This document shows positions 45,760 to 54,218 of a stretch of DNA of 64,000 nt, one piece after another. The position numbers and the translations under genes are program-made. The notes under the pieces are model-generated. The model ran no database searches. It was not told the origin of the DNA and saw nothing but the letters and a program-made list of their open reading frames with translations. Source of the stretch: Rhodanobacter denitrificans (GTDB lineage: Bacteria; Pseudomonadota; Gammaproteobacteria; Xanthomonadales; Rhodanobacteraceae); contig NC_020541.1 of NCBI RefSeq assembly GCF_000230695.2, positions 2,914,001 to 2,978,000 on the forward strand, given 5' to 3'. The stretch's first letter is position 1, and each line of letters begins with the position of its first letter.

Positions 45760-47711
45760 TGGCCGACGGCACGCAGCACGATCGCTGGTACACGGCCGCC
45801 GACCTGGCCGGTTTGCCGGGTCTGCCCAGCTCCGACCGCCGCATCCATTCGCGCGCCGAGCGAGAGAGCTGGCAGCGCCGGCAGCGCGAGCGCGGCAAGG
45901 GCTTCGAATACTCCTTTTCCAGCCTGCCACCGGTCACCCAAGCCGTGCTGCTGTTGCGCGATCGGCCGGCGCCGCTGGCCGCGCGTCGCCGCAACACCCT
46001 GGCGCCCAGCGAGGCGCACCTGCGCAGCGTATGGCAGCGTTACGAAGCCGCGAAGCAATCCATGAAAGACATGGCCGCGATGCGCCTGCAGACGCTGGAC
46101 ACAGTCGCCAGCCTGGTGCGCGGCGGCACGTCGCTGATGGATGCACGTCAGATCGTCGCCGACCAGCTGCAGCGCGAAGGCGTGCGCGGCGGCAGCGCCG
46201 CAAGCATCGCGCGCTGGATGCAGGATGTGGCGCAGGCCGATCGCAAGGACTGGCTGGCGCTTCTGCTGCCGCACTATTCCGGCCGCACCAGCACGGCCGA
46301 GATCGAGCCAGAGGCGTGGGAGCTGTTCAAGGCCGACTACCTGCGCCAGGAACAGCCCACCGCCAGCAGCTGCTACGACCGCCTGGAACGCATCGCCGCC
46401 GCGCGCGGCTGGGAGCTGCCCAGCCTCAAGACCTTCACCCGCCGGATCATCCGCGAGCTGCCGCGCGCCGTGCGCGTGTTGGCGCGCGAGGGCGAAGAGG
46501 CGCTGGCCAAAACCTACCCCGCGCAGGAGCGCGACCGCTCCATGCTGGAGGCGCTGGACGGCGTCAACGCCGACGGCCACCGCTGGGACATCAACGTGCG
46601 GTTCCCGGACGGCAGCATCGGCCGGCCGTGCATCCTAGGCTGGCAGGATCTGGGCACCGGCAAGCTGCTCGCCTGGCGCCTGGGCGACAACGAAAACAGC
46701 GACATGGTGCGGCTGAGCTTCGGCGACATGTTGCGCGCATACGGCGTGCCCGGCAGCGTGTACCTGGACAACGGCCGCGCGTTCGCCAGCAAGTGGATGA
46801 CCGGCGGCACGCCGAATCGCTACCGCTTCAAGATCCGCGAGGAAGACCCCACCGGCCTGATCACCACACTGGTCGGCGCAGACAACGTGCACTGGGTCAC
46901 CCCGTATCACGGCCAAGCCAAGCCGATCGAGCGCATGTGGCGCGACTTCTGCGACCGCATTGCCAAGCACCCGGCGTTCGCGGGCGCGTACGTCGGCAAC
47001 AGTGTCGCCAACAAGCCCGAGAACTACGGCAGCCGCGTGGTCGAGTGGGCCGAGTTCGAGCGTGTGGTGACCAGCGAGATCCACGCGCACAACGCCCGCA
47101 CCGGGCGGCAGCTGAAATCCTGCGCCGGCCGCAGCTTCGACGCGACATTCGCCGCGAGCTACGCCCGCATCATCGTGCGCAAGGTCAGCGACGAGCAGCT
47201 GCGCCTGCTGCTGCTTGCCGCCGAGGCGGTCAAAGCGGACCCGATCACCGGCAGTGTCCATCTGGCCGGCAACCGCTACTGGACCGAAGCGCTCAGCGAG
47301 CATGCCGGCCGCAAGCTGGTGCTGCGCATCGACCCCTGGCACCTGCAGGGCGTGGCGCACGTGTACGCGCTGGACGGTACGTACATCGCCGCCGCCGAGT
47401 GCACCGCCGCGGTCGGCTTCGCCGACGTCAACGCCGCCCGCGAACACGCGCGCGGGAAGAAGCAATACAAGCGTGCGGCCAAGGACATGCTCGCCGCCGA
47501 ACGGCTGATGGACGCGGCCAGTGTCGCCGCGCAGCTGCCCGACATGACACCGCCCGACGCCGTCGCCGCCGGCGTGCTCGCGCCGGTGTTCGGCCTGCAC
47601 GCGAAGAAACCCGAACCCGCACCCGCACGCGCCACCGGCAGCGAAGGGCCCAGCGCCCTCGACCTGCTGATGTTCGAGCGCGCGCAACGCATGAAGGAGA
47701 ACCAGCTTTAG
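45759..47711 (+). CDS. MuA-like DDE transposase
   Basis: A 650-residue transposase that joins phage ends to target DNA for integration and replicative transposition. It opens with a Mu-type DNA-binding domain (WYTAADLAGLPGLPSSDRRI), followed by end-binding subdomains and the RNase H-like core. The acidic triad is Asp272 (GVNADGHRW), Asp337 (YLDNGRAF) and Glu391 (KPIERMWRDF), very near Mu's 269/336/392. The C-terminal beta-barrel and basic tail, which contacts MuB, follow. ATG 45759 has GGAGG eight bases upstream. Confidence 0.97.
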   Translation: MADGTQHDRWYTAADLAGLPGLPSSDRRIHSRAERESWQRRQRERGKGFEYSFSSLPPVTQAVLLLRDRPAPLAARRRNTLAPSEAHLRSVWQRYEAAKQSMKDMAAMRLQTLDTVASLVRGGTSLMDARQIVADQLQREGVRGGSAASIARWMQDVAQADRKDWLALLLPHYSGRTSTAEIEPEAWELFKADYLRQEQPTASSCYDRLERIAAARGWELPSLKTFTRRIIRELPRAVRVLAREGEEALAKTYPAQERDRSMLEALDGVNADGHRWDINVRFPDGSIGRPCILGWQDLGTGKLLAWRLGDNENSDMVRLSFGDMLRAYGVPGSVYLDNGRAFASKWMTGGTPNRYRFKIREEDPTGLITTLVGADNVHWVTPYHGQAKPIERMWRDFCDRIAKHPAFAGAYVGNSVANKPENYGSRVVEWAEFERVVTSEIHAHNARTGRQLKSCAGRSFDATFAASYARIIVRKVSDEQLRLLLLAAEAVKADPITGSVHLAGNRYWTEALSEHAGRKLVLRIDPWHLQGVAHVYALDGTYIAAAECTAAVGFADVNAAREHARGKKQYKRAAKDMLAAERLMDAASVAAQLPDMTPPDAVAAGVLAPVFGLHAKKPEPAPARATGSEGPSALDLLMFERAQRMKENQL

Positions 47712-47784
47712 AAGGCGCTGCGGCGGTGCTCGAACACCGCCGCGGCTAGGCAGCAGCACCACTCACCACAAGGGGCAACACGCA

Positions 47785-48750
47785 ATGAATGACACCGCAA
47801 CCGTAACCGCAATCTATCAGGGCGACGCCGACCTGCGCGACCAGGTCAAGGGCGTGATGGCGCGCGAGAAGCGCCTCAGCCAGGTCATCGTGGCCAAGGA
47901 AGCCGGCATCAGCCCGGCCACGCTCAACCAGTGGCTGGCCGGGAAGTACGCTGGCGACAACGAAGGCATCGACGCCAAGCTGCGCATCTGGCTCGACGCC
48001 GACATGGCCCGCCGCGCCGCTGGCGGCGCGATGCCGGAAGCGCCGGCCTTCGTCGTCACGCCCACCGCCGCGCGCATCCTCGGCGCGCTGGGCTACGCGC
48101 AGATGGCCGGCGACATCGCGGTCAGCCACGGCAATGCCGGCGTCGGCAAGACCAGCAGCTGCGTGCACTACCGCGACAGCAGCCCGAACGTGTGGATCGT
48201 GACCATGACGCCCAGCACCGCCGGCGTCGTCACGGCGCTGGAGGAGATCTGCGACGCGCTGGGCCTGTCGCCGGGCGGCGGCGCCCGCAAGATGTCCAAG
48301 GCCATCTGCCGCCGCGTGCGCGACACCCACGGCCTGCTGATCGTCGACGAAGCGCAGCACCTGTCCGTGGCCGCGCTCGACGAGATCCGCGCCATCCACG
48401 ACGCCACCACCATCGGCATCGCCCTGGTCGGCAACGACGGCGTGTTCGCGCGCATGGCCGGCGGCCGCAACGCCCAGCAGCTCGACCGCCTGTACTCGCG
48501 CGTCGGCAAGCGGCTGCGCCTGCAGCAAAGCACCGAGGCCGACATCGTCGCCCTCATCAAGGCGTGGGGCATCACCGACACCAAGTGCCACCCCACGCTG
48601 ATCTCCATCGCGCGCGGTGCCGGCGCGCTGCGCACGCTGACCAAGACCCTGCGCCTGGCCAGCATGTACGCCGCCGCCGAAGGCCGCACCGTGTGCTGCG
48701 AGGACGTACGCGCCGCTGCCTCCGAACTGATGTCGGGCGGTGAGAAGTGA
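47785..48750 (+). CDS. MuB-like AAA+ target-DNA ATPase
   Basis: A 321-residue ATPase. The N-terminal HTH (LSQVIVAKEAGISPATLNQWLAGKYAG) is followed by Walker A GNAGVGKT (Lys122) and Walker B LLIVDEAQH (Asp188, Glu189). MuB forms filaments on target DNA, stimulates MuA and provides target immunity. It is slightly longer than Mu MuB (312). It lies 73 bp after the transposase gene. Confidence 0.95.
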   Translation: MNDTATVTAIYQGDADLRDQVKGVMAREKRLSQVIVAKEAGISPATLNQWLAGKYAGDNEGIDAKLRIWLDADMARRAAGGAMPEAPAFVVTPTAARILGALGYAQMAGDIAVSHGNAGVGKTSSCVHYRDSSPNVWIVTMTPSTAGVVTALEEICDALGLSPGGGARKMSKAICRRVRDTHGLLIVDEAQHLSVAALDEIRAIHDATTIGIALVGNDGVFARMAGGRNAQQLDRLYSRVGKRLRLQQSTEADIVALIKAWGITDTKCHPTLISIARGAGALRTLTKTLRLASMYAAAEGRTVCCEDVRAAASELMSGGEK

Positions 48751-49043
48751 GCGGCCTGGCGTGGAAAGTCATGCACGGGGTTCCTGCGCTGCTTGCGGTG
48801 ATGCATGCGAAGCCCCTCGGTGAGGTGCAGGGCAGGCACATCGTGGCAGGCCACGATACCGATGGCACCTTCGTGATCGGTGTCATCCGCTGCGAAAAGC
48901 CCGTGAGCCTGGTGCTCTTCGATGGTGCGTCGCTGGTCGCACTTGCGGCCGCCGAGCTGCTATCGGAAACACCGCCGGTGCCGGCAACAGATCCCGATGC
49001 CTATCTGTTACGGCAGGTCATCGACCCACCCAGTCGCCTCTGA
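48747..49043 (+). CDS. Unknown early phage protein
   Basis: A 98-residue protein from GTG 48747 overlapping the muB stop. Its sequence is mostly short strands (VQGRHIVAGHDTDGTFVIGVIRCEKPVSLVLFDGASLVAL), suggesting a small beta domain. No known family is recognised. Confidence 0.55.
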   Translation: MSGLAWKVMHGVPALLAVMHAKPLGEVQGRHIVAGHDTDGTFVIGVIRCEKPVSLVLFDGASLVALAAAELLSETPPVPATDPDAYLLRQVIDPPSRL

Positions 49044-49053
49044 GGTAGCCGCC

Positions 49054-49437
49054 ATGCATGCCGACACGAACCACAGCAATCTCCTAACGCCCGACGCGGT
49101 GCTGGCAGTCCTGCAGGCCAGTGTCGGCGAAGCGTCCGGCGTTACCGCCGAGCAGCTGGTGCTGGCCCTGACCGGCCGGCGCAGCGAAGCGGACCAGCGC
49201 CGCCTGCGCACCGTCGTCGAGGCGCTGCGCACGGCGGGTCACCGCATCTGCGCCAACCCGACGCACGGCTACTACCTCGCCGCCAACGACAAAGAGCTGG
49301 ACCGGTCCTGCAGCTTCCTGTTCGACCGGGCCATGACATCCCTCCGGCAGATCAGCGCGATGAAGCGCGTCTCGCTGCCGGACCTGCGCGGGCAGCTGGG
49401 GCTGCCCATTGGAGCGAACCATGAATCCCATGAATGA
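49054..49437 (+). CDS. Early phage protein with a winged-helix-like N-terminus
   Basis: A 127-residue protein. Residues 13-75 look like a winged helix (LTPDAVLAVLQASVGEASGVTAEQLVLALTGRRSEADQRRLRTVVEALRTAGHRICANPTHGYYLAA) of the kind found in DNA-binding phage accessory proteins. The C-terminal helix (FDRAMTSLRQISAMKRVSLPDLRGQLGL) follows. It overlaps the next gene's start by 17 bp. Confidence 0.6.
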   Translation: MHADTNHSNLLTPDAVLAVLQASVGEASGVTAEQLVLALTGRRSEADQRRLRTVVEALRTAGHRICANPTHGYYLAANDKELDRSCSFLFDRAMTSLRQISAMKRVSLPDLRGQLGLPIGANHESHE

Positions 49438-49708
49438 GATCCTCCGCGGCGCCGCCTGCAAGGCCCTGGGCGCACTGTTCTTCCTCGACGAGGCCGGCGC
49501 CACCGTGGTCTCCATCGAGGTGCGCGGCGGTCGGCCGCTGATCGTGCTGGATGGCGCACCGAGCCGCTTCATCAAGGGCGCCATCCGCAAGAGCCGCCCC
49601 ACCGGCGGCCTGCGCGAGCACGTGATGGTGGCCGTGGTGCAGGGCTGCCAGGTGGAATGGCTGGTGCACACCGTGCGCGGCGACGTGGCCGCGCGGGCGG
49701 GTGTGTGA
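49421..49708 (+). CDS. Unknown early phage protein
   Basis: A 95-residue protein, mainly beta-strand (LGALFFLDEAGATVVSIEVRGGRPLIVLDGAPSRFIKG; VMVAVVQGCQVEWLVHTV). It is in tight overlap with both neighbours. No function recognised. Confidence 0.6.
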   Translation: MNPMNEILRGAACKALGALFFLDEAGATVVSIEVRGGRPLIVLDGAPSRFIKGAIRKSRPTGGLREHVMVAVVQGCQVEWLVHTVRGDVAARAGV

Positions 49709-50418
49709 TGGAAGCGCTGCGCCAGGATGTATTGATGTGCCTGCGCCGCGTGCGCCAGCCGCAGCCGCCGCAGCATATTGCCGCCACGGTCGGTGCCACG
49801 CTGGCGGACGTGTACGACGAGCTGGGCTACCTGGTCCGGCATGGCGCCGCCCGGCGCCACCACTGCGACGATGCGGTGATGCGCTATTCCGGCGTGCACG
49901 CGGTGCGCAAGCCGCCGGAGATTACGCCGCACACCCGCCGCGAGCGCGTGCGCCTGGTGCGCCCGGCGCCGATGGCTGATGCGGTGCTGGCCAGGATGGG
50001 CGCGGCGCCGATGCGCTCGCGGGAAATCATCGCCGTCTGCACGGGCGTAGCGACCGGCGCGCAGGTGCACGTCGCCCTGCAGGTGCTGCAGCGGCGCGGC
50101 GCGGTGAAGAAAGTCTCGGGCGCCACATCCAACGCCGCATGGCAGCGCGTCGCTGGCGGCGGCGACATCAACCATCTGGACATGAAGGGCGAAACCATGC
50201 CCGACAACACCCTGCCGCCATGCCTTAACGCGGCGCAGCGCCAGCCCATCGACACCGATGACGAACTTCCGCCGCTGCTGGCCCACAGCCAGCGCGCGCC
50301 GCTCGATGACGACGACGAGCTGCCGCCCTGGCTTGGCGAGCGCATGCGCAACGCCACCCACGACATTCACCGCGCCGCCTTTGAAGCGGCGCTCGATTCC
50401 AAGGACGCAACACCATGA
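49708..50418 (+). CDS. Early phage protein with two winged-helix-like segments and a repeated acidic tail
   Basis: A 236-residue protein. Two similar DNA-binding-like segments (ALRQDVLMCLRRVRQPQPPQHIAATVGATLADVYDELGYLVRHGAARR and MADAVLARMGAAPMRSREIIAVCTGVATGAQVHVALQVLQRRGAVKK) precede a tail holding two copies of a short acidic motif, DTDDELPPLL and DDDDELPPWL, 19 residues apart. Such tails can contact another protein or carry a binding peptide. ATG overlaps the previous stop. Confidence 0.6.
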   Translation: MEALRQDVLMCLRRVRQPQPPQHIAATVGATLADVYDELGYLVRHGAARRHHCDDAVMRYSGVHAVRKPPEITPHTRRERVRLVRPAPMADAVLARMGAAPMRSREIIAVCTGVATGAQVHVALQVLQRRGAVKKVSGATSNAAWQRVAGGGDINHLDMKGETMPDNTLPPCLNAAQRQPIDTDDELPPLLAHSQRAPLDDDDELPPWLGERMRNATHDIHRAAFEAALDSKDATP

Positions 50419-51032
50419 CAGCAGACAACACCATCCCCGCGGGCCACCGCCGCGACGCTCGCGGCGCCTTGTGGGCGGAGAGCCAGATCAAGCCCATCGA
50501 CCGCACCCGCGACGAACTGGTGCGCGAGCTGTGGGCCAAGGCCGAGGCGGTCAACAAGGCCCTTCGGGAATTCAAGCTGGCCGCGTTCGCCGACATAGAG
50601 GCGTTCGTGGATCTGTCCGCCAACGAATACGGCGTCAGCCTCGGCGGCAACAAGGGCAACGTCCAGTTGCTCAGCTTCGACGGCGAGCTGCGGGTGCAAC
50701 GCGCCATCGCCGAACGCATCGTGTTCGACGAGCGCCTGCAGGCGGCGAAGAAACTGATCGACGAGTGCCTCACCGAGTGGACGAAGGGCGCCCGGCCGGA
50801 GATCGCTCTGCTGGTACAGGACGCCTTCCGCGTCGACAGCGCCGGCAACATCCGCACCGGCAACGTGCTGGCTCTGAAGCGCCTGGCCATCGAGGACGAA
50901 CGCTGGCTCCGCGCGATGGAAGCCATCGGCGACGCCGTGCAGGTCGTGGGCAGCAAGAGCTACATCCGCTTCTACCGCCGTCAACCGAACGGCCGCTACC
51001 AGGCGCTGAGCCTGGATCTATCGGGGGTGTGA
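50415..51032 (+). CDS. DUF3164-family protein
   Basis: A 205-residue protein of the DUF3164 type: GHRRDARGALWAESQIKPIDRTRDELVRELWAKAEAVNKALREFK at the start, a central NEYGVSLGGNKGNVQLLSFDGELRVQRAI, and DAFRVDSAGNIRTGNVLALKRLAIEDERWLRAMEAIGDAVQVVGSKSYIRFYRR. This family is a marker of Mu-like early regions; its role in phage replication is not established. Overlaps the preceding gene by 4 bp. Confidence 0.85.
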   Translation: MTADNTIPAGHRRDARGALWAESQIKPIDRTRDELVRELWAKAEAVNKALREFKLAAFADIEAFVDLSANEYGVSLGGNKGNVQLLSFDGELRVQRAIAERIVFDERLQAAKKLIDECLTEWTKGARPEIALLVQDAFRVDSAGNIRTGNVLALKRLAIEDERWLRAMEAIGDAVQVVGSKSYIRFYRRQPNGRYQALSLDLSGV

Positions 51033-51033
51033 C

Positions 51034-51477
51034 ATGGCCGAGATCCTGGAACAGCGCACCACGTGCATGCTGCAGGTCAACACCAGCGGCGCCTGGCGCA
51101 ACGTGCTCACGTTCGACCCGGCGCAGCGCGCCGCGATCGTCGCCGGCCTCGCCGGCCTGGCCAACACCCTGGGCGACGACACCACCTGGTGCCTGCACCA
51201 CCCGGACGGCAAGCGCGAGTGGCTGCATGCGGAGGACTTCGCGCTGGGCGGCTGGTTGCCGGTCACCGAGGAAGAGCCGGCACCGTTGGTCGACGTGATG
51301 GTCTCGGCCTATTGCGCATGCGATCGCACGCCCGACGTGTTCATGGCTTGGCGCAATGCGCAGGGCACCTGGCTGATCTCGGGCACCAACGAACCGCTGT
51401 CGCTGCTGGTCTATGCCTACCGCCCGGTCATCGCACCCGCGCCGGCGCCGGCGGCTGTGCAGGAGAAGGCGGCATGA
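51034..51477 (+). CDS. Early phage protein with a DUF551-like C-terminal segment
   Basis: A 147-residue protein. The second half (DVMVSAYCACDRTPDVFMAWRNAQGTWLISGTNEPLSLLVYAYRPV) has the W/A/P pattern of DUF551-type domains common in phage small proteins, ending in a Pro/Ala tail. The function is unknown. Confidence 0.55.
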   Translation: MAEILEQRTTCMLQVNTSGAWRNVLTFDPAQRAAIVAGLAGLANTLGDDTTWCLHHPDGKREWLHAEDFALGGWLPVTEEEPAPLVDVMVSAYCACDRTPDVFMAWRNAQGTWLISGTNEPLSLLVYAYRPVIAPAPAPAAVQEKAA

Positions 51478-51896
51478 AGAAGGTACATCAAACCCTCTTC
51501 GGCCGCCCGGATGGCCCGACCGCCGAAATCGGCAACTGCTACCCGGCATGCGTCGCCTCGCTGCTTGGCCTTGACCTCGCCAAGGTGCCGCACTTCCACC
51601 AATTGCACGACGATGCCGAGGGCGCGCTTGACGAGATCCTGGCATTCCTGCACGGACAGGGCTATTCGTGCCTGCGCTATGAGTGGGCGCCGTGGGTGAA
51701 TCGGTATCTGCCCGGCGCGCTGGCCATCTTCGGCGGCAAATCGCCGCGCGGTGACTGGTTGCATGCGGTGGTCGGCCAAGTCACCGCCGATGGCTGGCGG
51801 CTGGTGCACGACCCGCATCCGAGCGGCGCCGGCATTCTCGGCGAGCCTGTCGACGTGGAGCTGCTGTTCCCGCTGATGCGCGCGGAGGCAGCATGA
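51474..51896 (+). CDS. Peptidase C39/papain-like-fold phage protein
   Basis: A 140-residue protein that keeps the layout of a papain-like cysteine hydrolase: catalytic-type Cys in NCYPACVASLLGL near residue 23, a His in GDWLHAVVGQV (about 95) and a downstream Asp/Pro in LVHDPHPS. C39-like enzymes cleave after double-glycine leaders or act as transglutaminase/deamidase. In a phage early region it could modify a host protein; this is inference. It overlaps both neighbours by 4 bp. Confidence 0.65.
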   Translation: MKKVHQTLFGRPDGPTAEIGNCYPACVASLLGLDLAKVPHFHQLHDDAEGALDEILAFLHGQGYSCLRYEWAPWVNRYLPGALAIFGGKSPRGDWLHAVVGQVTADGWRLVHDPHPSGAGILGEPVDVELLFPLMRAEAA

Positions 51897-52078
51897 ATCG
51901 CCGGCTCTTAATCATTGGCCCGTGGCGCGGCATGTTTTCACTGGCAATGCGGCGCAAGGGCATCAACAGCCCGTCAGAGGCCATCGCGCCGCCGGTGAAT
52001 CCGCAGGCGAAGCCGACGTGTTACATGCCGCGACCGAACAACCCGGCCGGTGGCAAGCGACGGAGGCAATGGCGATGA
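51893..52078 (+). CDS. Small basic early phage protein
   Basis: A 61-residue protein, Arg/Pro-rich at the end (PRPNNPAGGKRRRQWR), with 4-bp overlaps on both sides. Real by operon logic; function unknown. Confidence 0.5.
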   Translation: MNRRLLIIGPWRGMFSLAMRRKGINSPSEAIAPPVNPQAKPTCYMPRPNNPAGGKRRRQWR

Positions 52079-52212
52079 AAAAAGGCCTCCTGTTCCGCCC
52101 AGGCAGCCTCTGGATCGGCGTGCACTGGTCGCGCCACAACCGGCGCTTCTGCATCAACCTGATTCCGTGCGTGACGATCTGGATCACGCTCGCGGGAGGC
52201 AATACGCCATGA
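52075..52212 (+). CDS. Very small early phage protein (45 aa)
   Basis: A 45-residue protein starting at ATG 52075 (MKKGLLFRPGSLWIGVHWSRHNRRFCINLIPC). It fits exactly between coupled neighbours (ATGA at both ends). This sequence style recurs in phages, but no function is assigned. Confidence 0.6.
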   Translation: MKKGLLFRPGSLWIGVHWSRHNRRFCINLIPCVTIWITLAGGNTP

Positions 52213-52418
52213 ACGAACGCAACCCCTGCATCGACCCGCAGCACGGCGACACGGTCACTGTCGGCAACGAAACCCGCGAAGTGGAGAGCGTCAACGGCGA
52301 TCGCGTGATCTACAGCTGGCCCGGCAAGGTGGCCGTGCGCACGATGTACCTCGACGCCTGGCGCGCCTGGGCGGCGGACGCCAGCGGTTACCACGTGGCC
52401 GAGGCGCAGGCGGCATGA
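52209..52418 (+). CDS. Small early phage protein
   Basis: A 69-residue protein with a short beta unit (HGDTVTVGNETREVESVNGDRVIYSWPGKVAVRTMYLDAWRAW). Coupled by 4-bp overlaps on both sides. Function unknown. Confidence 0.55.
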   Translation: MNERNPCIDPQHGDTVTVGNETREVESVNGDRVIYSWPGKVAVRTMYLDAWRAWAADASGYHVAEAQAA

Positions 52419-52807
52419 CCCGCGACGAATGCCTGGAGGTCGAGCGGCGCTTGGTGTTCCCCGGTGCGTCGGTGAAGCTGCAGTGCGACCAGTTCTGCGT
52501 CGCGCTGGAAGTGCAGCGCGACAAGATGCGCATGGTGGTCATGGTCTACGTCGACGGCCGTTTCAAGGGGAAGTGGATCCTCGAAGACTGCGAGGAGCGC
52601 CGGCGCTTCCTACGTCCTGTGATCCACCGGCCGAAGCCCTACACGATCAAGCAGGTGAAGCTGCTCGGCAAGAAGTGGTGCGACGCGCAGCGCGAGAAGC
52701 ACACGCACACCTATTACCTGCCGACCTGGCCGTCGACGCGCGCGCTGCTGCGCCACCTGCACAAGCACAACAGCTCGGTCGAGCTGGCGTGCGCGGAGCC
52801 AGCGTAA
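52415..52807 (+). CDS. Unknown early phage protein
   Basis: A 130-residue basic protein with beta-strands at the start (VKLQCDQFCVALEVQRDKMRMVVMVYVDGRFKGKWI) and a KLLGKKWCDAQREKHTHTYYLPTWPSTRALLRHLHKH segment rich in Lys/Arg/His. It may bind nucleic acid. No family recognised. Confidence 0.55.
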   Translation: MTRDECLEVERRLVFPGASVKLQCDQFCVALEVQRDKMRMVVMVYVDGRFKGKWILEDCEERRRFLRPVIHRPKPYTIKQVKLLGKKWCDAQREKHTHTYYLPTWPSTRALLRHLHKHNSSVELACAEPA

Positions 52808-53013
52808 TGACACGCCCGCGCGGCCGCCCGCCGCTCGCACGCCAGCGCGCCATGCGCTTCGCGCTGTGGGCGCGTGCGCAGCCGAGCGTACCGACGCCGG
52901 TGCAGATCGCCGACTTCCTGGCCATCACCCTGCCGGAGGCGCGCACGTGGCGCGCTGCCTGGCTGGAAGTCATCAGCCCGACGGCCGGAGCCGCTCATGT
53001 CGCTCACCGCTAA
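52807..53013 (+). CDS. Small early phage protein with HTH-like segment
   Basis: A 68-residue protein with an Arg-rich start (RPRGRPPLARQRAMR) and a helix-turn-helix-like stretch (TPVQIADFLAITLPEARTWRAAWLEVI). It overlaps the gemA start by 17 bp. Confidence 0.55.
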   Translation: MTRPRGRPPLARQRAMRFALWARAQPSVPTPVQIADFLAITLPEARTWRAAWLEVISPTAGAAHVAHR

Positions 53014-53452
53014 AGCCAAGACTCAACGCAACCGCGAGCTGGCCGCCATCCACGTGCTGGCCAGCAAGCGGCTGCACCTGGACCGCGACACCTACGTGGC
53101 GCTGCTGCAGCGCGTGGGCAACGTGCGCAGCAGCGCCGACCTGGACCAGCGCGGCCGCGCCCAGGTGCTGGACGAGCTGCGCCGCCTGGCCGGCGAAGGC
53201 CAGCAGCAGATGCGCAACGCCGTGAACCTGCCCGATGCGCCGCAGAACGTACGCGACGAGATCGCCGGCATGGTGAGCAAGGTCGGCGCGCTGCTGGCCG
53301 AGGCCGGCAAAAGCTGGAACTACGCGCACGGCACGGCCCAGCGGATGTTCAAGGTGCACCGGGTCGAATGGCTGCGCGCCGACCAGCTGCACAAGCTGGT
53401 GGCGGCACTGAGCTACGCGCAGAAACGGCAACGTAAAACCAAGGGGGAATGA
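52997..53452 (+). CDS. gemA: GemA-like regulatory protein (Mu gp16, DUF1018)
   Basis: A 151-residue GemA protein. Landmarks are a helical start (QRNRELAAIHVLASKRLHLDRDTYVALLQRVG), a central segment, and the C-terminal WNYAHGTAQRMFKVHRVEWLRADQLHKLVAALSYAQKR, which is the family signature. In Mu, GemA changes host gene expression and DNA supercoiling/replication. It is the best-conserved marker of the early block here. Confidence 0.88.
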   Translation: MSLTAKAKTQRNRELAAIHVLASKRLHLDRDTYVALLQRVGNVRSSADLDQRGRAQVLDELRRLAGEGQQQMRNAVNLPDAPQNVRDEIAGMVSKVGALLAEAGKSWNYAHGTAQRMFKVHRVEWLRADQLHKLVAALSYAQKRQRKTKGE

Positions 53453-53453
53453 C

Positions 53454-53696
53454 ATGGCGACGATGCACACCAAATACCGCTGCGACACGTGCGGCCGCGT
53501 TTTCGAAGACGACGACAACGCGCGCGAATGCTGCCAACCGAGAATCAGCGAGGTCTACCAATGTTCGGTTTGCCACGCGGTGTTCGAGGATGAAGGCGTG
53601 GCGGACGAACACTGCTGGACGCATGACGAGGACGAGCCCGACGTTCCCACGCCCGCAGAGCTGGAAGCGCACGGCCAGCAGAGGTTGCCCATCTAA
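53454..53696 (+). CDS. Small double zinc-ribbon phage protein
   Basis: An 80-residue acidic protein with two cysteine clusters (YRCDTCGRVF ... ECC and YQCSVCHAVF ... EHC), each like a C2H2/zinc-ribbon half site. It may bind metal and another protein. It starts 1 bp after the gemA stop. Confidence 0.6.
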   Translation: MATMHTKYRCDTCGRVFEDDDNARECCQPRISEVYQCSVCHAVFEDEGVADEHCWTHDEDEPDVPTPAELEAHGQQRLPI

Positions 53697-53956
53697 TGTC
53701 GATCATCAATCCGCTTTCGCCGCAAGAGATCCGCGCGGACTTCACCCATTACGGCTGGCTCGCGTTCTGTCCCGTGTACCTGGCCGAGGACGGGCCGGAT
53801 GGCGTCAAGGTATGTGAGCGCAACGGCATCCCGGCGTGGGTGTTCGGCGCCGCCGAGGCGGTCATGGCATTGGCGATCTTCCTGCTCAGCGCCGTCGATC
53901 ATTACTACAAGCCGCAGTGGGGCTTCATCGTTACAGGGGAGATTGAGCATGCGTGA
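53696..53956 (+). CDS. Small phage membrane protein
   Basis: An 86-residue protein with one hydrophobic segment (VFGAAEAVMALAIFLLSAVD, about residues 47-66), so probably membrane-inserted. Function unknown. Confidence 0.55.
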   Translation: MSIINPLSPQEIRADFTHYGWLAFCPVYLAEDGPDGVKVCERNGIPAWVFGAAEAVMALAIFLLSAVDHYYKPQWGFIVTGEIEHA

Positions 53957-54218
53957 CGAGAACAACTACGCACTTCAGCGCGGCATGTCGCGCGGCGCGG
54001 CGGCATCGACCGCGATCATCAAGGACATGAAAGGGCAATCCGACATGGGTGCCGATTACTGCTACGGCTACCTGGCCAACCACATCAGCGGGTTGCTTGG
54101 CTATGCCGCGGCGATCATCGGCCATGACTCGGTGCGCGAGCTGGTGAAACAGATCAGCGCCACCGTGGATATGGGTCTGGCTTCTATTGAGTCCGGCGCC
54201 AGCACGCGGGTGAACTGA
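53949..54218 (+). CDS. Small phage protein
   Basis: An 89-residue helical protein (GMSRGAAASTAIIKDMKGQSDMG; NHISGLLGYAAAIIGHDSVRELVKQISATVDMGL). It overlaps the preceding gene by 8 bp and the next by 1 bp. Function unknown. Confidence 0.55.
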   Translation: MRDENNYALQRGMSRGAAASTAIIKDMKGQSDMGADYCYGYLANHISGLLGYAAAIIGHDSVRELVKQISATVDMGLASIESGASTRVN

